DNA from: Styela clava
Lineage: Eukaryota > Chordata > Ascidiacea > Stolidobranchia > Styelidae
DNA: 64,000 nt
Assembly: GCF_964204865.1 (NCBI RefSeq)
Contig: NC_135251.1
Location: forward strand, 9,548,001 to 9,612,000
Direction of reading: 5' to 3'
Part shown: positions 12,620 to 23,497 of the stretch, one piece after another
How the letters are laid out: each line of letters starts with the position of its first letter
How positions within the stretch are numbered: position 1 is the stretch's first letter
Position numbers and translations under genes: made by a program
Notes under the pieces: model-generated
Told to the model about the DNA's origin: nothing
What the model saw: the letters and a program-made list of their open reading frames with translations, nothing else
The model's database searches: none

Positions 12620-12783
12620 AACTTAGATCTTCGGAAAGAGATTGCCAAGATCCCAGGCTATGATTTAATAATTGAAATCTTAATTCGAGATGGCCAAAAA
12701 AACAGATCAGTTCACCGAAGATTTGTTCAGGCCGCGGTTTCGATCATGAATATGATATCGGAGAGAATTGGATACAAGAAATA
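12620..12783 (+). CDS. Copy A exon 3
   Basis: Acceptor TTTTTTTAG before 12620, phase 0. Reads NLDLRKEIAKIPGYD through to SERIGYKK. The exon ends two bases into a codon (TA|GTTAAG), so the TAG seen in genomic DNA is not in the spliced message. Joined to the C at 18882, the codon becomes TAC (Tyr). Length 164 nt, the same as in copy B. Confidence 0.8.
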
Positions 12784-13377
12784 GTTAAGTATCGTGCACG
12801 ACATATGATATGTATAACTCTCTTGATATGTAATGTAACATTTTATACATGGCGAATCTTGAAGGGCCCACATTTTATCCAAATAGCGGAATAAAGCCGA
12901 ACATATTTAATCGGAAAATTTCTGCCAGTTGAGGTATTTTGTTGGCAGTACACGTCTCGTCTCGGGAGAACTCTATTCGCCTATGTCACATTTCAAGGTC
13001 TTAACATTTTTTAGTAAATTTTATATTTGTACAGATGAACCTAAAAATGTAGATAAGGCACCACCTCAAATATACCTATCATCAAAACTGAAACCGTACA
13101 GGTCTGAAACACAGACCAAAAGATAGCCTCTGGTCCGCAAAGACAGAACATACAAAAAAGTCCATATCTGAAGAATGTGACATAATAAGCTATTTCCCGG
13201 CTAATAAATCGTTTTTCTGGACCCAATTTTTGGCTTGATTTTTGAGGGGGGAGGGGGCGGCTATGCTTATTTAGGTTTTTCTGGGGTCGGATTATTTTTG
13301 GCACAGTCTTATCAAACATGATTTGTGTAAGGTATTTATATGGTTTTTATATATTTTATAATGTACCACAGTGTTCA

Positions 13378-13910
13378 CTATTAGCGCACTTTTTTGCGAA
13401 AATTGCGAAGCACTTTCGCAACTTTTTTTAGGGACTGCGAAATAGCACTTTTTTCCGATTATGAATGGAATAAAAATTCAAACTTAACAAATATTTTCGA
13501 GTATTAAGTTGACAAATAAGTAACATACTAGAACTTTTGTAACTCGGTTCTGCATATCATAACGATATTTACCGGAATTCTAACCTATGAGATGCAGACA
13601 TAGCTTTTGCATTAACGGCAAAATTCTTGTTTATAATATGATTATTATACAAGCACACCGAATTCCGCTTCTCGCGCAAAAAACGCTCCCTGGGCGTTTC
13701 TTTGAACAGAGTGGTCATGTGACTATCAATGATATCGATGAATTCAAAATGACTATAAAAGTGTTAGTAACGTGTTATAGTCACTTTGGATGAATTGTGA
13801 CCAAACTGCACGATTTTCAAATCAGACGGAACTTTTAGCAGCATGTCACAGATTTGCAAAATCAACAAATTCACAAAATACCATTGAGTGCCATTTTATT
13901 GTAATCACAA
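13378..13910 (-). repeat. Inverted-repeat arm Y, intron 3 of copy A
   Basis: Uninterrupted partner of arm X. Anchors GCACTTTCGCAACTTTTTTT, CATTAACGGCAAAATTCTTG, GTGGTCATGTGACT. X and Y flank exons 2 and 3 of copy A. A short related stretch is at 18225-18275. Confidence 0.7.
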
Positions 13911-14574
13911 TGTTGAAAGGACCTGGCATTTTCCGGAATTTTGTGATATTTACACAACTATTTCTCATTGATATGCGGGGACGGGTGGGCAAAATTCAAT
14001 ATTTTTTTGAATCGAATATATTTAAGGAGTACCAAATAAACATGGTGAAAACATTAAAAAATCGGCAACAAAGCTTTTTTACTGGTTAATTCCGTTGTAA
14101 TCGCTAATTGTTCTTGTCACCGATCGTTTTGGCGGCGATATCCAGGTTCTGGGTAATCTATATTCCCGCCCTCTCTTTTTTACAAATATGAATTCTTGTG
14201 GGTCGGCGGACATCGAAGTTTTATATTTCGGGTTTACCCGTTCGTTCACATCGGCAGAAGACATTGAGGACTCAAATTAACATTTGCGTTGGCTTCAATA
14301 TTACCTATCAAGATTTGTAAATTTACCGTCCCAATTTTATGGGAATGGTAATATTATTGTCCATACCGTGATGCAGATATTTATTAAGACGATAATTAAC
14401 TTTCTCATGTATTTCTATGGTGAAACTTCGCAAATCTGAAATTGTGCCAATCCTGAATATTGATTTGAAATAGTGATCGAATAATTCGGCTATAAAGGCA
14501 TTTCTGCGTGGTCATAAGACGAGATGACGTTAATGAACAGCACTTCTTTTACAGGATATTTTACAATTATAGCT

Positions 14575-15840
14575 AAAATGTTACCGAGCAATTCACAATT
14601 TTATTTATGGAATTTGCAAATTCACCAGTTTCTTGACGATTTTGATATTGTCACGCCCTAATTATTAGTGCAAAAAATACTCCCCTTATTCCGCGGCGGT
14701 TTGACCGGTTCTTTGTTCCATTCTTCGGAAAGTTCTGACACCGGGATATAGAATACTGAATCCGGAGGGTTGAATCCCTGTCCACTTACTGGTGATTTTC
14801 CGTTTTGAAATGCGTGAAACATTCTCTATTTTAAATTAAATGACGTTTCGCGGGCTAGAGTTCTCCCCGAAAATGATGTGTTCCAGACGTTAGTTAGACG
14901 ATAGATAAAACATTAGATTTATAATTTTCGTGACGCCCCGTTTTCGAAAATACAAAGTTATATCGCAAAAAAATGCGTTATGATATATTTGGAATGAAAC
15001 ATTACTTACGGTTAATCCAGATCATATTTTACTCTCCATGACACCCGGTATCCGAAAATACAGTTGTATCTCGAAAAATGTGTTCTGTTACATTTAAAGT
15101 AAAACATTTTTGCGATTAATTTAGATCATATTTTACTTTTCACTACACCCGTTTCCGAAAATACAAGGTTATATCGCGAAAATGTGTTTTGTTACATTTA
15201 AAGTAAAACATTTTTGCGATTAATTTAGATCAAATTTTACCTTTCACGGCAACCCGTTTCCGAAATACAAAGTTATATCACAAAAAAATGCGTTTTGTTT
15301 CATTTATTTTGCATTCCCAATAAAATACATATTTTCCCTAATTAAGGTCGTCGATGAATCTGTTCCTGTCGTTCAAGCTCGACACACGTTTGAACGAGTG
15401 GGGGGCGTTTTTTTTGGTCGACGATAAATTAAAAAGTTGCCACACGTTATTTGTATAACGATAATAACTGAAAATTAATATTTTATAATAGAAGTGAATT
15501 TGTCTCAAGATGGTATTTTACGATTCCTGCCCACAGAAAATAAACACGCTGACAGGCTTGGTTATAATTGATATTCGTTTAATTTATTTTACACTATTAA
15601 TAAACGCGCCACACCAATTGCGACCATATAAATTGCAGTCGCATCGGTATGGACTGTATGGTTTTGGCGCTCTCACATTAATAAAAATTTTCAACAAAAC
15701 AATACCCCGACGGTCATTAAAGCTGAATTCGTTACCGAATAATTCACAATTTTATTTACAGAATTTGCAATTTCAAGATCTCACTTGACGATTTTGATGA
15801 TGTCATTCCCTAATTATTACTGCTTAAATGCCTCAAAATA
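14575..15840 (+). repeat. Direct repeat pair (14575-14685 and 15730-15840)
   Basis: Both contain TTACCGA, AATTCACAATTTTATTTA, CTTGACGATTTTGAT and CCCTAATTATTA in order, bracketing the 104-bp array. Confidence 0.7.
14935..15310 (+). repeat. Tandem array, about 104-bp period, nearly four units
   Basis: Units share GACGCCCCGTTTTCGAAAAT-like starts, AAAGTTATATCGC, a TTTACATTTAAAGTAAAAC segment and TAATTTAGATCATATTTTAC. Starts near 14935, 15040, 15145 and 15250. Confidence 0.75.
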
Positions 15841-17720
15841 CAACAAATGTAATCATTTTCGACGATAACAGGCGCAACAATTTATAAACGAGCCGTTATA
15901 ACGAAATTCGCGATGGATTTTACCTCTCTCTTGTTTACAATTTTAACATCCTGCCGGCCATGTATGGTCGAATAAAATGTTCACATATTCGAAACATGAC
16001 TTGGCCAAGGATGGAAGGGATCACTAAAGAGCTAATAGAAAGTACATACGCGAGGGTATGATATTAATAACGAGAATATTTGTGAGCATATCACAGGACG
16101 GAAATATTTTGCACCCGGCTGTTTGTTGGCAGAACAACGATACGCTAAAGTTAATTGATCGAATACAGGGAAGTATTTATTTATCATTTCACTTGCGAAC
16201 ATCGAGGTTTTGGCGGAATTGTACGATCATGTTGTCTTTCTTAAATAATAACTTTTTCAATAAATGTTCATTTTACTTTTGCGTCTTTATTATATGTCGG
16301 GTTTTCATTTATTTTAAATTCGAAATTGTCCGAAATACTCCAACAGGTGTTTAGGTACAATAATAATAGTACTTACCAACGTACTTACCAGAGAAGTTTA
16401 ATACACACGATGTGTAAAGGGCGTCGTAACTCCCGTTTATTAATTATAAATTTTTTTACATTTTGCTTAAAAAACAACGGCAGTCATCTCACGTAACTCT
16501 CGCGACCAAATCTTTTTTGTTTTGTATGGCATGGATTGGCACTTCGAGACACTCTCAAAATTATTTGGGATTCACTATCATATCATTCGTTTATTTTTTA
16601 TATTCATGTTTTTCTCAAGAATCACCCTTGTTATATTTAGTGTACCTTCGCAAAAGAAAACTCTTTGGTGTCATCGTTCCTATTAGTGTAATTGAAATAT
16701 ATGGAAACCTCACAAGTGGCGTTGTGATGCGAATATTTGATACTAGGTCAGCAGCATTACAACGAGTACTATTTATGCATGCTGAAAGTACATGACATTA
16801 CTAAACATTTTGCCAATATATTCTATTTGAAATACTTATACAAGGTTATTATTATTATTATAATATTATTTTAATGGTGCTTATAACTGGCTTAGTTTTG
16901 TGCACCAGGACTGTGATATTAAGCGTTTGGTGCTCAAATGGGCTATTCCAAGTGAACTACGGGACAATTCCAGAAATTTTGCATGTTGTTAGATTCAATA
17001 TATTTTTCACATTTTCAGCTACATGTTTTGTTTCATTGTCCAATCAGTTGCTTTATTGAATATGTAAAAAATTGCACAAAAGTTACACCCAACCTTACTT
17101 GGTGGATAAAAAAAATATAGTAAAATATAGCGTGACACTACAGGATGGCAAATCCACCATGCACTAACAGTACGTTGTGTTGTGCTGTAAATTTTCGCGA
17201 TGGTACAGTAGGAACCCATAATATTTTCTGGTGCAGTAGCTGAACTACCCCTCTATGTGTTGCTCAAGTTACTTAATGTAACACTGTAAATCCATGCCAA
17301 TAATGTGCATATTGTATGTGACACTACAGGACGTGACACTACAGGACACTACATTTTTCCACTTCGGAATAGCGGCATCTATCATCTCTTAAAATTCTGG
17401 TAATAAATCGTTAAATGGGTGAAGAAATGTTCTACAGCACTGCAAACATTTAAACTTTATTAACTTGAATCCAGTGCGTCAATTCCATATGAAATAACTG
17501 TACCACACAATCAAACACTTTGTGTCAGGAATCACACAAAATATGTCAATTATACCAAAATTTATACATTTCAGGCCATTTTTTAAAAACCATCAAAAAC
17601 CTGGGTGAAATTTTAAATTGATCAATGTAATGAATGCAGTCCAATAAAATTCCAATGTCTTTTGATATCAAAAGTAAAAAAAAAATAATTTCACTACACT
17701 TTTCAAAAAATTGATGGAAT

Positions 17721-18338
17721 TCAACTTTTGCTTGGAATGGCCCAAATGCTTCGACCCGTTACGAGGACGTATTCCATAACAAATGATATAATTCTGGGAT
17801 TTGTTAGCAAATTAATAATATTCACGGGGCCTATATTCAGTTCTTTGCAATGATTAAGTAAAATTGATCTTGGGAAGTTATAACGGGGACAATTTAATAT
17901 TAAATGTTCGACGGTTTCGTTTTCCGTGCAGGTGTCGCAAAATCCACTTTCGTGGAGTCCAATTTTATGAAGATGAAAGTTCAGACGACAGTGGCCTGTT
18001 TGTAGTCTGAACAATAGTATTTCATATTTTCTAGATAATTTGCAGGAATTATGTACTTTAATCGATGGGAAGAATAATTTGAAATGTTGAGCTTTTTCTA
18101 GTGTGATATAATAGTTATTCCATTCCATTTCGCACTTCGCATTAATAATTGACTTTGCTTCGTTTTTCGAGAAATTGATGACAGACGTTAAATGAAAGGC
18201 TGGGGCATCTAACTTGTTAAAATCGGCAAAAGCACTTTCGCACTTTTTTTTTCGACGGCGAAGCACTTTCGCACTCATAATTTGCTTAGAGTTAACACTG
18301 AATTGTACGAGTATTCTTGCCGCCAAAGTGTTTGTCAA
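17721..18338 (-). pseudogene. Non-LTR retrotransposon ORF2 C-terminal fragment
   Basis: 205-codon frame with RLQTGHCRLNFHLHKIGLHE then a CxxC-x7-H-x4-C knuckle (CDTC...HLILNC) and PRYN, typical of the 3' end of ORF2 in Jockey/CR1/I-type LINEs, after the RNase H region. Reverse transcriptase and endonuclease are absent, so it is a 5'-truncated copy. It sits antisense in intron 3 of SAM-gene copy A. The first residues, near 18240-18338, overlap a different AT-rich repeat and may not belong. Confidence 0.75.
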
Positions 18339-18881
18339 TCGAGATTATTTAATTGTCTTTTTACTGACAGATGTTATTTCACTTATTACTTTAAAAAACT
18401 TGGCGTGTCATGAAGCGCTCCCTGTTTATACCTAATACTAATATCGGCAATTCAAAAAAAAATCGGCTATCACGAGATAAAATGATTGATTTATGACCCT
18501 TCGGTTATGCCGATTCGGCAAAAATGTACACCAGACTGGAAACACAGCTAAACACTAAATACCCATGGACGTACAGTACAGTACTTCACACCATATTCAC
18601 AGGTTATTTCAGCGTTTCAGTTAATAGGTTGTTCGAAATGATTAAAATTACCCTTTCATTGTTAGGAATTAATCCTGTGAGTATTATTATACCTGAAACA
18701 AGCAAGGCCTGGTTCTAATCATACAAAATTATTAAATATTAGTGCTTAACTGACCAACAGAGAAGCAATTTTTCGTACAGTCTTATTATATGGAATTATT
18801 ATATGGGTTAAATGGAAAAACCCTAATTTTTAGTGCTAAAAATAGGCTTACAATCAAATAAATTATTACTTTCTTATTCAG

Positions 18882-18975
18882 CTACCCAGCAAGTCACTTC
18901 AAGACCCAGATGGCTCGTGAAATTATCCGATGTTTTCCGAACCTTGCCGAAACAGACAGCACACGTCCTCCGTTT
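18882..18975 (+). CDS. Copy A exon 4
   Basis: Acceptor TTATTCAG, donor TTT|GTAAGT. After the split Tyr codon it reads YPASHFKTQMAREIIRCFP, then NLAETDSTRPPF. This is the pattern of the C-terminal domain of SAMD3-like proteins (YP..., an amphipathic helix, FP.L). Length 94 nt, as in copy B. Confidence 0.8.
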
Positions 18976-19527
18976 GTAAGTTTATTTTTTGCTGTTTTTT
19001 TTTAAATTGTATTCGACTAGCTTTGTCAACATTTTCGCCAATTGTTATCGTTGTAAGTCATTTTGAAATTTAATTTTCTTAACATAAGATTTTCTAATAA
19101 TGGAAATTAAGGGAATGATTTAGATTTCTTTCTTTGAACAATCAGAAAGTGCAATTGTCCGTTTCTGCGTCCATGCATTCCGATTGCCACCAGCTCACAC
19201 ACTTTGAAAATAGTTTTAAGTGATATCAATCTATGATGAGTGGTAGTATACATAATTAGAAATGTGTTGTTTTAAATATTTGTTGTAGGGCACCGTACGT
19301 CGGACAGGAGTCTAGCAACCCAATAGGTATTTATTTCTCCCTGTCTTCGAATCAGCATTGTGGTAGCAAGTGTTCCTAGCGAATTTTCCTCAACTTGAAG
19401 CATTTTTGTGATTCGCAGGGTTAGCCAAAAGTAATATATCATTATCTGGTAACGTCTGTTTTTGGCCGATCCCTGTAATAAAGCCAAAAGTATAACTTAA
19501 CATTGGAATTTTTGTTGTTGATTACAG

Positions 19528-19638
19528 GCTGCTTACTATAACAAGGAATCACATTCCGGGTTTATAGAAAACTGGTTACGAACGTTGAGGCTGAGTCTTG
19601 ATCAACGAGTAAGGAAGTACACGAAAGCCGAGAACTGA
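19528..19638 (+). CDS. Copy A exon 5 (terminal, frame-shifted relative to copy B)
   Basis: Acceptor GATTACAG, phase 0. Reads AAYYNKESHSGFIENWLRTL and then diverges from copy B because of a +1 and a +4 nt difference. The TGA stop used here lies inside CTG A of copy B's frame. Homology to copy B continues past the stop at DNA level, so the change is an indel effect and not a different exon. Confidence 0.7.
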   Translation, partial: AAYYNKESHSGFIENWLRTLRLSLDQRVRKYTKAEN

Positions 19639-19679
19639 AACGATGAAGACGTCGAGCACCTATGATTAAAGATCAAGAT

Positions 19680-19755
19680 CAGTGGTTTTTCACCTTTGGG
19701 GAGGAGGAACACCAATTAAAAATTCCAGAGGATCGAAAATTATATTTTCGGCCTT
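19680..19755. mobile_element. hAT end in 3' flank of copy A, shared with copy B
   Basis: CAGTGGTTTTTCACCTTTGG, then ACACCAATTAAAAATTCCAG. The same insertion is at 28234-28300, 37-42 bp after each gene's stop codon, so it predates the duplication. Confidence 0.65.
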
Positions 19756-19894
19756 AAAATATGCCACGGAACTCTAGTAAAATGGACTTATTATATCATT
19801 AATTTATACCCGCATATTTGACAACATCCCACGTATTTGATTACATTTAAACAATATACATATAGCATCATAGACTCACGGATGTAAACTTACG

Positions 19895-20110
19895 GAACCC
19901 CTGGACTGGATACTCCCATAGTGCGTAGGTTAGTCCATAATTTTATTCCGACTTTCCTTATTTTAGTTCTATTACGAGTTAGGGGACTGTATGTTTTAGC
20001 CAAGTGAATATACCCTCTGCCCATAGATTTCAGTCCCTTTACATAACTTGATATTGTGATATTGAGTAGGCCGACACAATCAGTCACCTCCATATCGCTC
20101 ACACACTTCT
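19895..20110. repeat. Dispersed 210-bp repeat, copy 1
   Basis: TACTCCCATAGTG, CTTATTTTAGTTCTATTA, AAGTGAATATACCC, ACAACTTGAT and CTCCATAT landmarks, shared with 27553-27765 and 41115-41320 (same strand) and 26245-26445 (opposite strand). The 3' part alone is at 40294-40375. Confidence 0.7.
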
Positions 20111-21471
20111 TGAGCGCCCTGGACTGTACTTGCGTTACTCTACTGTTCCGCTGGTTGGAAATCATTATCAAGATCTAGATATGACGTGATTCAGGTTCAA
20201 GTTCAAGATTGAAAATCTTTCATTTGTCGAAAAAATTGTCAAGCCTCTGTCGACCACATCAGATGGGTTATAACGAATTGGTAATGCCAACGAGGATTTA
20301 TTGTTGACTTCCAAAGACTCCAATCGTTGTCTTGTTCAGTGCCCCTATGAGACTGAAAAATGTGACATTCAATATTCGACGCTCTCAATCACATTTCCCA
20401 GCTTGCACTTCTCATGACATTTTAATTCATTGAGACAATTCGATTCGATTCGTTAAAAAAATTTTAATGAAAAATTTTTTCAATTTTTTGTTCTTCAAAA
20501 ACATGCTTCTTTCGCGCGAAGTGGTCGCCATATTTAATCGCTTCTAAATTGAAATTAATTAAGATCATCCTGTTGGAACTGTCTACAGAAAAAATATTAT
20601 TTGTAAACTGTAGCCAGACATGCTACAGGTATCGTAAGCATCCAAAACTACTGTGCGAAGACTTCCAGATTGTCATTATATTTTGTACATATGAGGTGGG
20701 AAAAGGGACGCTTTGAAAAGTACAAGGCAGGACCAGCATTATGCTGCATTACACCCTTAATTATTTCCTGACTTCATTTTCACCATATGTGCTATTTTCA
20801 TTGAATTTTTCATTCATTTTCATTTTTATATTCTGCCACTGCTTTTTCTTTATACTTGTGCACTGTTCCTTCATTACATTCGTTACAAGAGTGTTTTTTG
20901 ATTCTTTTTGAAAAATGTGGATACGCAGTTTTAGTCTTTTTCCAGGAGGCTTCACGCTTTTTGCTCTGGACGAGGCCGTAACAAGCTTACAATAATAAAA
21001 TCCGCCAGTGGTCTTCAATCATTGATTATGTTCAAACAATTCATACTCAACGAAGGGAAACCACGCTGTGAAATAACCGTATCAAGCAATGAAACTAGCA
21101 AGATCTGGGTTTTCTAGTAAAAGTAAAATCGATTTCGCGTCTGGCATGTTGGACCACGAGCCTCTGGTTAGGAATCACTGCATTACGATATGTGTGGAGT
21201 GCTATTTTTAAAGATATACCTAAATGTGATAAAGTTCGTATCAATTCCGATGTAAAAATGGATCCGAGCAATAACGAAAAGCGAGTAAGATTCGTTAGAA
21301 TATACGCTTGCAAATGACACAATGATATAGAATAGATAAGGAAGAATAAAATAGATAAGAAATATTCGTTTTGTATTATGTCATCTTGTATTTATTTCAG
21401 TGTACTTTAGATACAACTCTCTCGGGAGTTTACGTATTGTTTATATTCGAAGGATGTATTACATCAGTGAC

Positions 21472-21805
21472 AGCACATTTGAACCCATACATTTGCACCC
21501 GTATATCCGCGGGTTCAATCTATATGCGGGTGCTAAAATTCATGGGTTAGGGCAGGGGTGGGCAACATACGGCCCGCCCGCTTGCAATAGCTAAAAAAAT
21601 ATGTGATTAAGATATTGAATACTATACATGTTATAATCTGGCCCACCGAGGACTTCATTTTCCCACATCCGGCCCGCCGACAAGAGAAGTTGCCCACCCC
21701 TGGGTTAGGGTTTAGTATCGGTTCAAATATCCGTAGGTGCAAATTTCCATAGGTGCAATAGTATTCAGGTGCAATTGTCGCGGGTTCAAATGTAATGAAA
21801 CCACA
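21472..21805. repeat. TTTGAACCC-family repeat, interrupted by a hAT MITE
   Basis: Has the family's landmarks in order: CATTTGAACCCA, GCGGGTGCTAAAA, GGGTTAGGGTT, GGTGCAATTGTCG, GGGTTCAAATGTAATG. It lies inside 5' flank shared by the two SAM-gene units, so it inserted after the duplication or was lost from unit A. Confidence 0.75.
21553..21702. mobile_element. 150-bp hAT MITE nested in another repeat
   Basis: Termini CAGGGGTGGGCAAC and GTTGCCCACCCCTG, perfect 8-bp duplication GGTTAGGG (21545-21552, 21703-21710). It is inserted in a TTTGAACCC-type repeat (21472-21805). Confidence 0.9.
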
Positions 21806-21992
21806 CCATCAATCTATTTAATATGTTCGCACATGTAATTCACTATGAAAATATCTTGAGTAAACTATGTACTTTAACTATTGGGAGTACCGAAGATCAT
21901 CGGCTTTTTATTAACAAGGTATACACCGGCGGCTGGGGCGTAGCCATGAATTTGTAAGGGGAAGGGAAGGCCTGAGTATCGACTATCGAGAG

Positions 21993-22850
21993 TAGGGATG
22001 TAAGTTTCGAATATTTTATTTTCGAATCGAATTCCTAATCGGAATGTTCCGATTCGAATATTTCCGAATCTTATTCTATTTAGTATAACATCATATTATC
22101 GTTAACTTTTCTTAAATTTGGAAAAACTATATAGCGTAAAGTGTGATAATATCAATAATGAACTTGAAGAATGAGTATAGTTAGTAGAAAAAACCATTGA
22201 ATGGTTGCATCAACTACCTAATATATTAGAAAAGTTTTGTGTAGTTTGTATAGTGATCCTTTCTTCTGAAATCAACTTTCAATACTCATCCAAATGATAA
22301 ACGCCAGTGAAACATGCGTTGGTACCGTTTGCGCCGTATTTTTAGAGGAAAGCAAATGATATCAAGGGAAGAAATCGCAGAACTATGTTTTAAATGAGGA
22401 ATAATGTTGTTATTATAATGACATTACATAGGTAATACTAATTAATAGAAACGTTCATAAAATGTTAGATTTGTAAAACTTCCTAACATTTTAAATAGTC
22501 TAAAAAAACATTGTTTCCTCTAAAGCTGTGACCCATGTAAAATACTCATAGTGTTCCGACTCGGGAACGCTGTAAACATATAGGAAATAAACGCTTTTTG
22601 GTCGATGATGAGATGACATATAACAACCCCCGAGTGTTACGACTTGGGAATGCACTAAACGCAAGGAGAACAAACGCTTTTGGTCGATGTTGAGACTCGT
22701 CCCTGCATCGTGCAATGGCCGCGTGTTATTTAAATTATCATTTTTTTTTTAAATAGAATCAAGCCGTTTTTTCTTAAATTGCTTCGAATCGATTCGAATT
22801 AAGTTTGATTCGAATTGCTTCGATTCGAAATTCTGAAACTTACATCCCTA
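21993..22850. mobile_element. 858-bp element with TAGGGATGTAAG termini
   Basis: Left TAGGGATGTAAGTTTC, right GAAACTTACATCCCTA, perfect 8-bp duplication ATCGAGAG on each side (21985-21992, 22851-22858). hAT-like by duplication length. Subterminal CGAATCGAA repeats; no transposase. Confidence 0.9.
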
Positions 22851-23274
22851 ATCGAGAGTCTTGGGGGTCTTAAAAATCGCTATGTATGGTACAGAAAATA
22901 TGCCTATTATATATTTTAAAATCGGGTCCGACCCTCACCCCCCTGACAGGCGGATCTAATAAAATTATTTCAAATTGCGTTTTAAAGCCAACGTTCAAAT
23001 TGCTAGTTTTTAACGTAACGTTATAGCTATTTTGTCAAATTTACAAGAGAGTTCAATTTAATATATGTTACAATGCTTCATTTATCAACGGTAATATTTT
23101 TCTCCATCAGACAGACCTCACTCGCAAAAAATAGTGCCAAACTTTGCTAGGCATATACATAAATGCCACTCGAATCTTGTTTCATTTGAGCGCTGCATTA
23201 TAAAGGAGTATTCTGGATTTGTTCCAACGCAGTCCTTGTGACATCAGAAAATAAGAAATAGCGCATAGTAATAG

Positions 23275-23394
23275 CTTCTTTCTTCTATTCTCTCCTTTTT
23301 GGGTACTGTCTCGTCACAGAAAAGAATTAGCCGCAATAATTTTCTCGAAAGAGACGTTTCTTAGATCAAGAGGCATTCTAATTCGTCTTAAAGT
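23275..23394 (+). promoter_or_regulatory. Copy B 5' leader/promoter block conserved with copy A
   Basis: Counterpart of the block at 2815-2945, with the same CTTTCTTCTATTCTCTC tract and TGTCTCGTCACAGAAAAGAA before the start codon. Confidence 0.45.
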
Positions 23395-23497
23395 ATGGAT
23401 TTTCCGGGATTTAGAAAGAATTTTGCGACTTCAGAACTTTCAGATTATTTGCGAAGTGAGTTCAATCTGGACGACATTACTGTGGGGCGCTTACTAG
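23395..23497 (+). CDS. Copy B exon 1
   Basis: MDFPGFRKNFATSELSDYL start, 34 codons plus 1 nt, donor AG|GTAAGT. The split codon G|AC gives Asp35. Confidence 0.85.

Larger units (their letters stand above)
2946..19638 (+). pseudogene. SAM-domain/SAMD3-like gene, copy A (degraded; five exons)
   Basis: Five exons joined by phase: 2946-3048, 11369-12201, 12620-12783, 18882-18975 and 19528-19638 (1305 nt in all). Every boundary is GT-AG and matches the paralogue at 23395-28197. The first 70 or so codons form a SAM domain (protein-protein or RNA-binding helical bundle), then a Ser/Pro/Gln-rich linker with a VIDLT SUMO-interaction-like motif at codons 158-162, then a C-terminal domain resembling that of SAMD3-like proteins. 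Two lesions are visible. TCA has become TAA at 11770-11772 (codon 169), although the frame then stays open for the rest of exon 2. In exon 5, net +5 nt of indels relative to the paralogue put the last 20 or so codons in another frame. Introns 1 and 3 are packed with transposons. I infer a recent pseudogene or a truncated allele. Stop readthrough, or an intact allele in the population, is possible but not shown here. Confidence 0.8.
276..21318 (+). repeat. Tandem segmental duplication, unit A (expanded)
   Basis: Starts at ACACAATGATATAG (276), which recurs at the start of unit B (21317), and ends at GCAAATGAC (to 21318), which recurs at the end of unit B (to 29757). Homology covers 5' flank (276-540 against 21317-21910), leader, exons, parts of introns and 3' flank (20,400-21,318 against 28,740-29,757). 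Unit A is 2.5 times longer through insertions. Confidence 0.8.

Noticed and set aside
19272..19487. Frame between exons 4 and 5 of copy A
   Set aside because: Intronic and not conserved in copy B.
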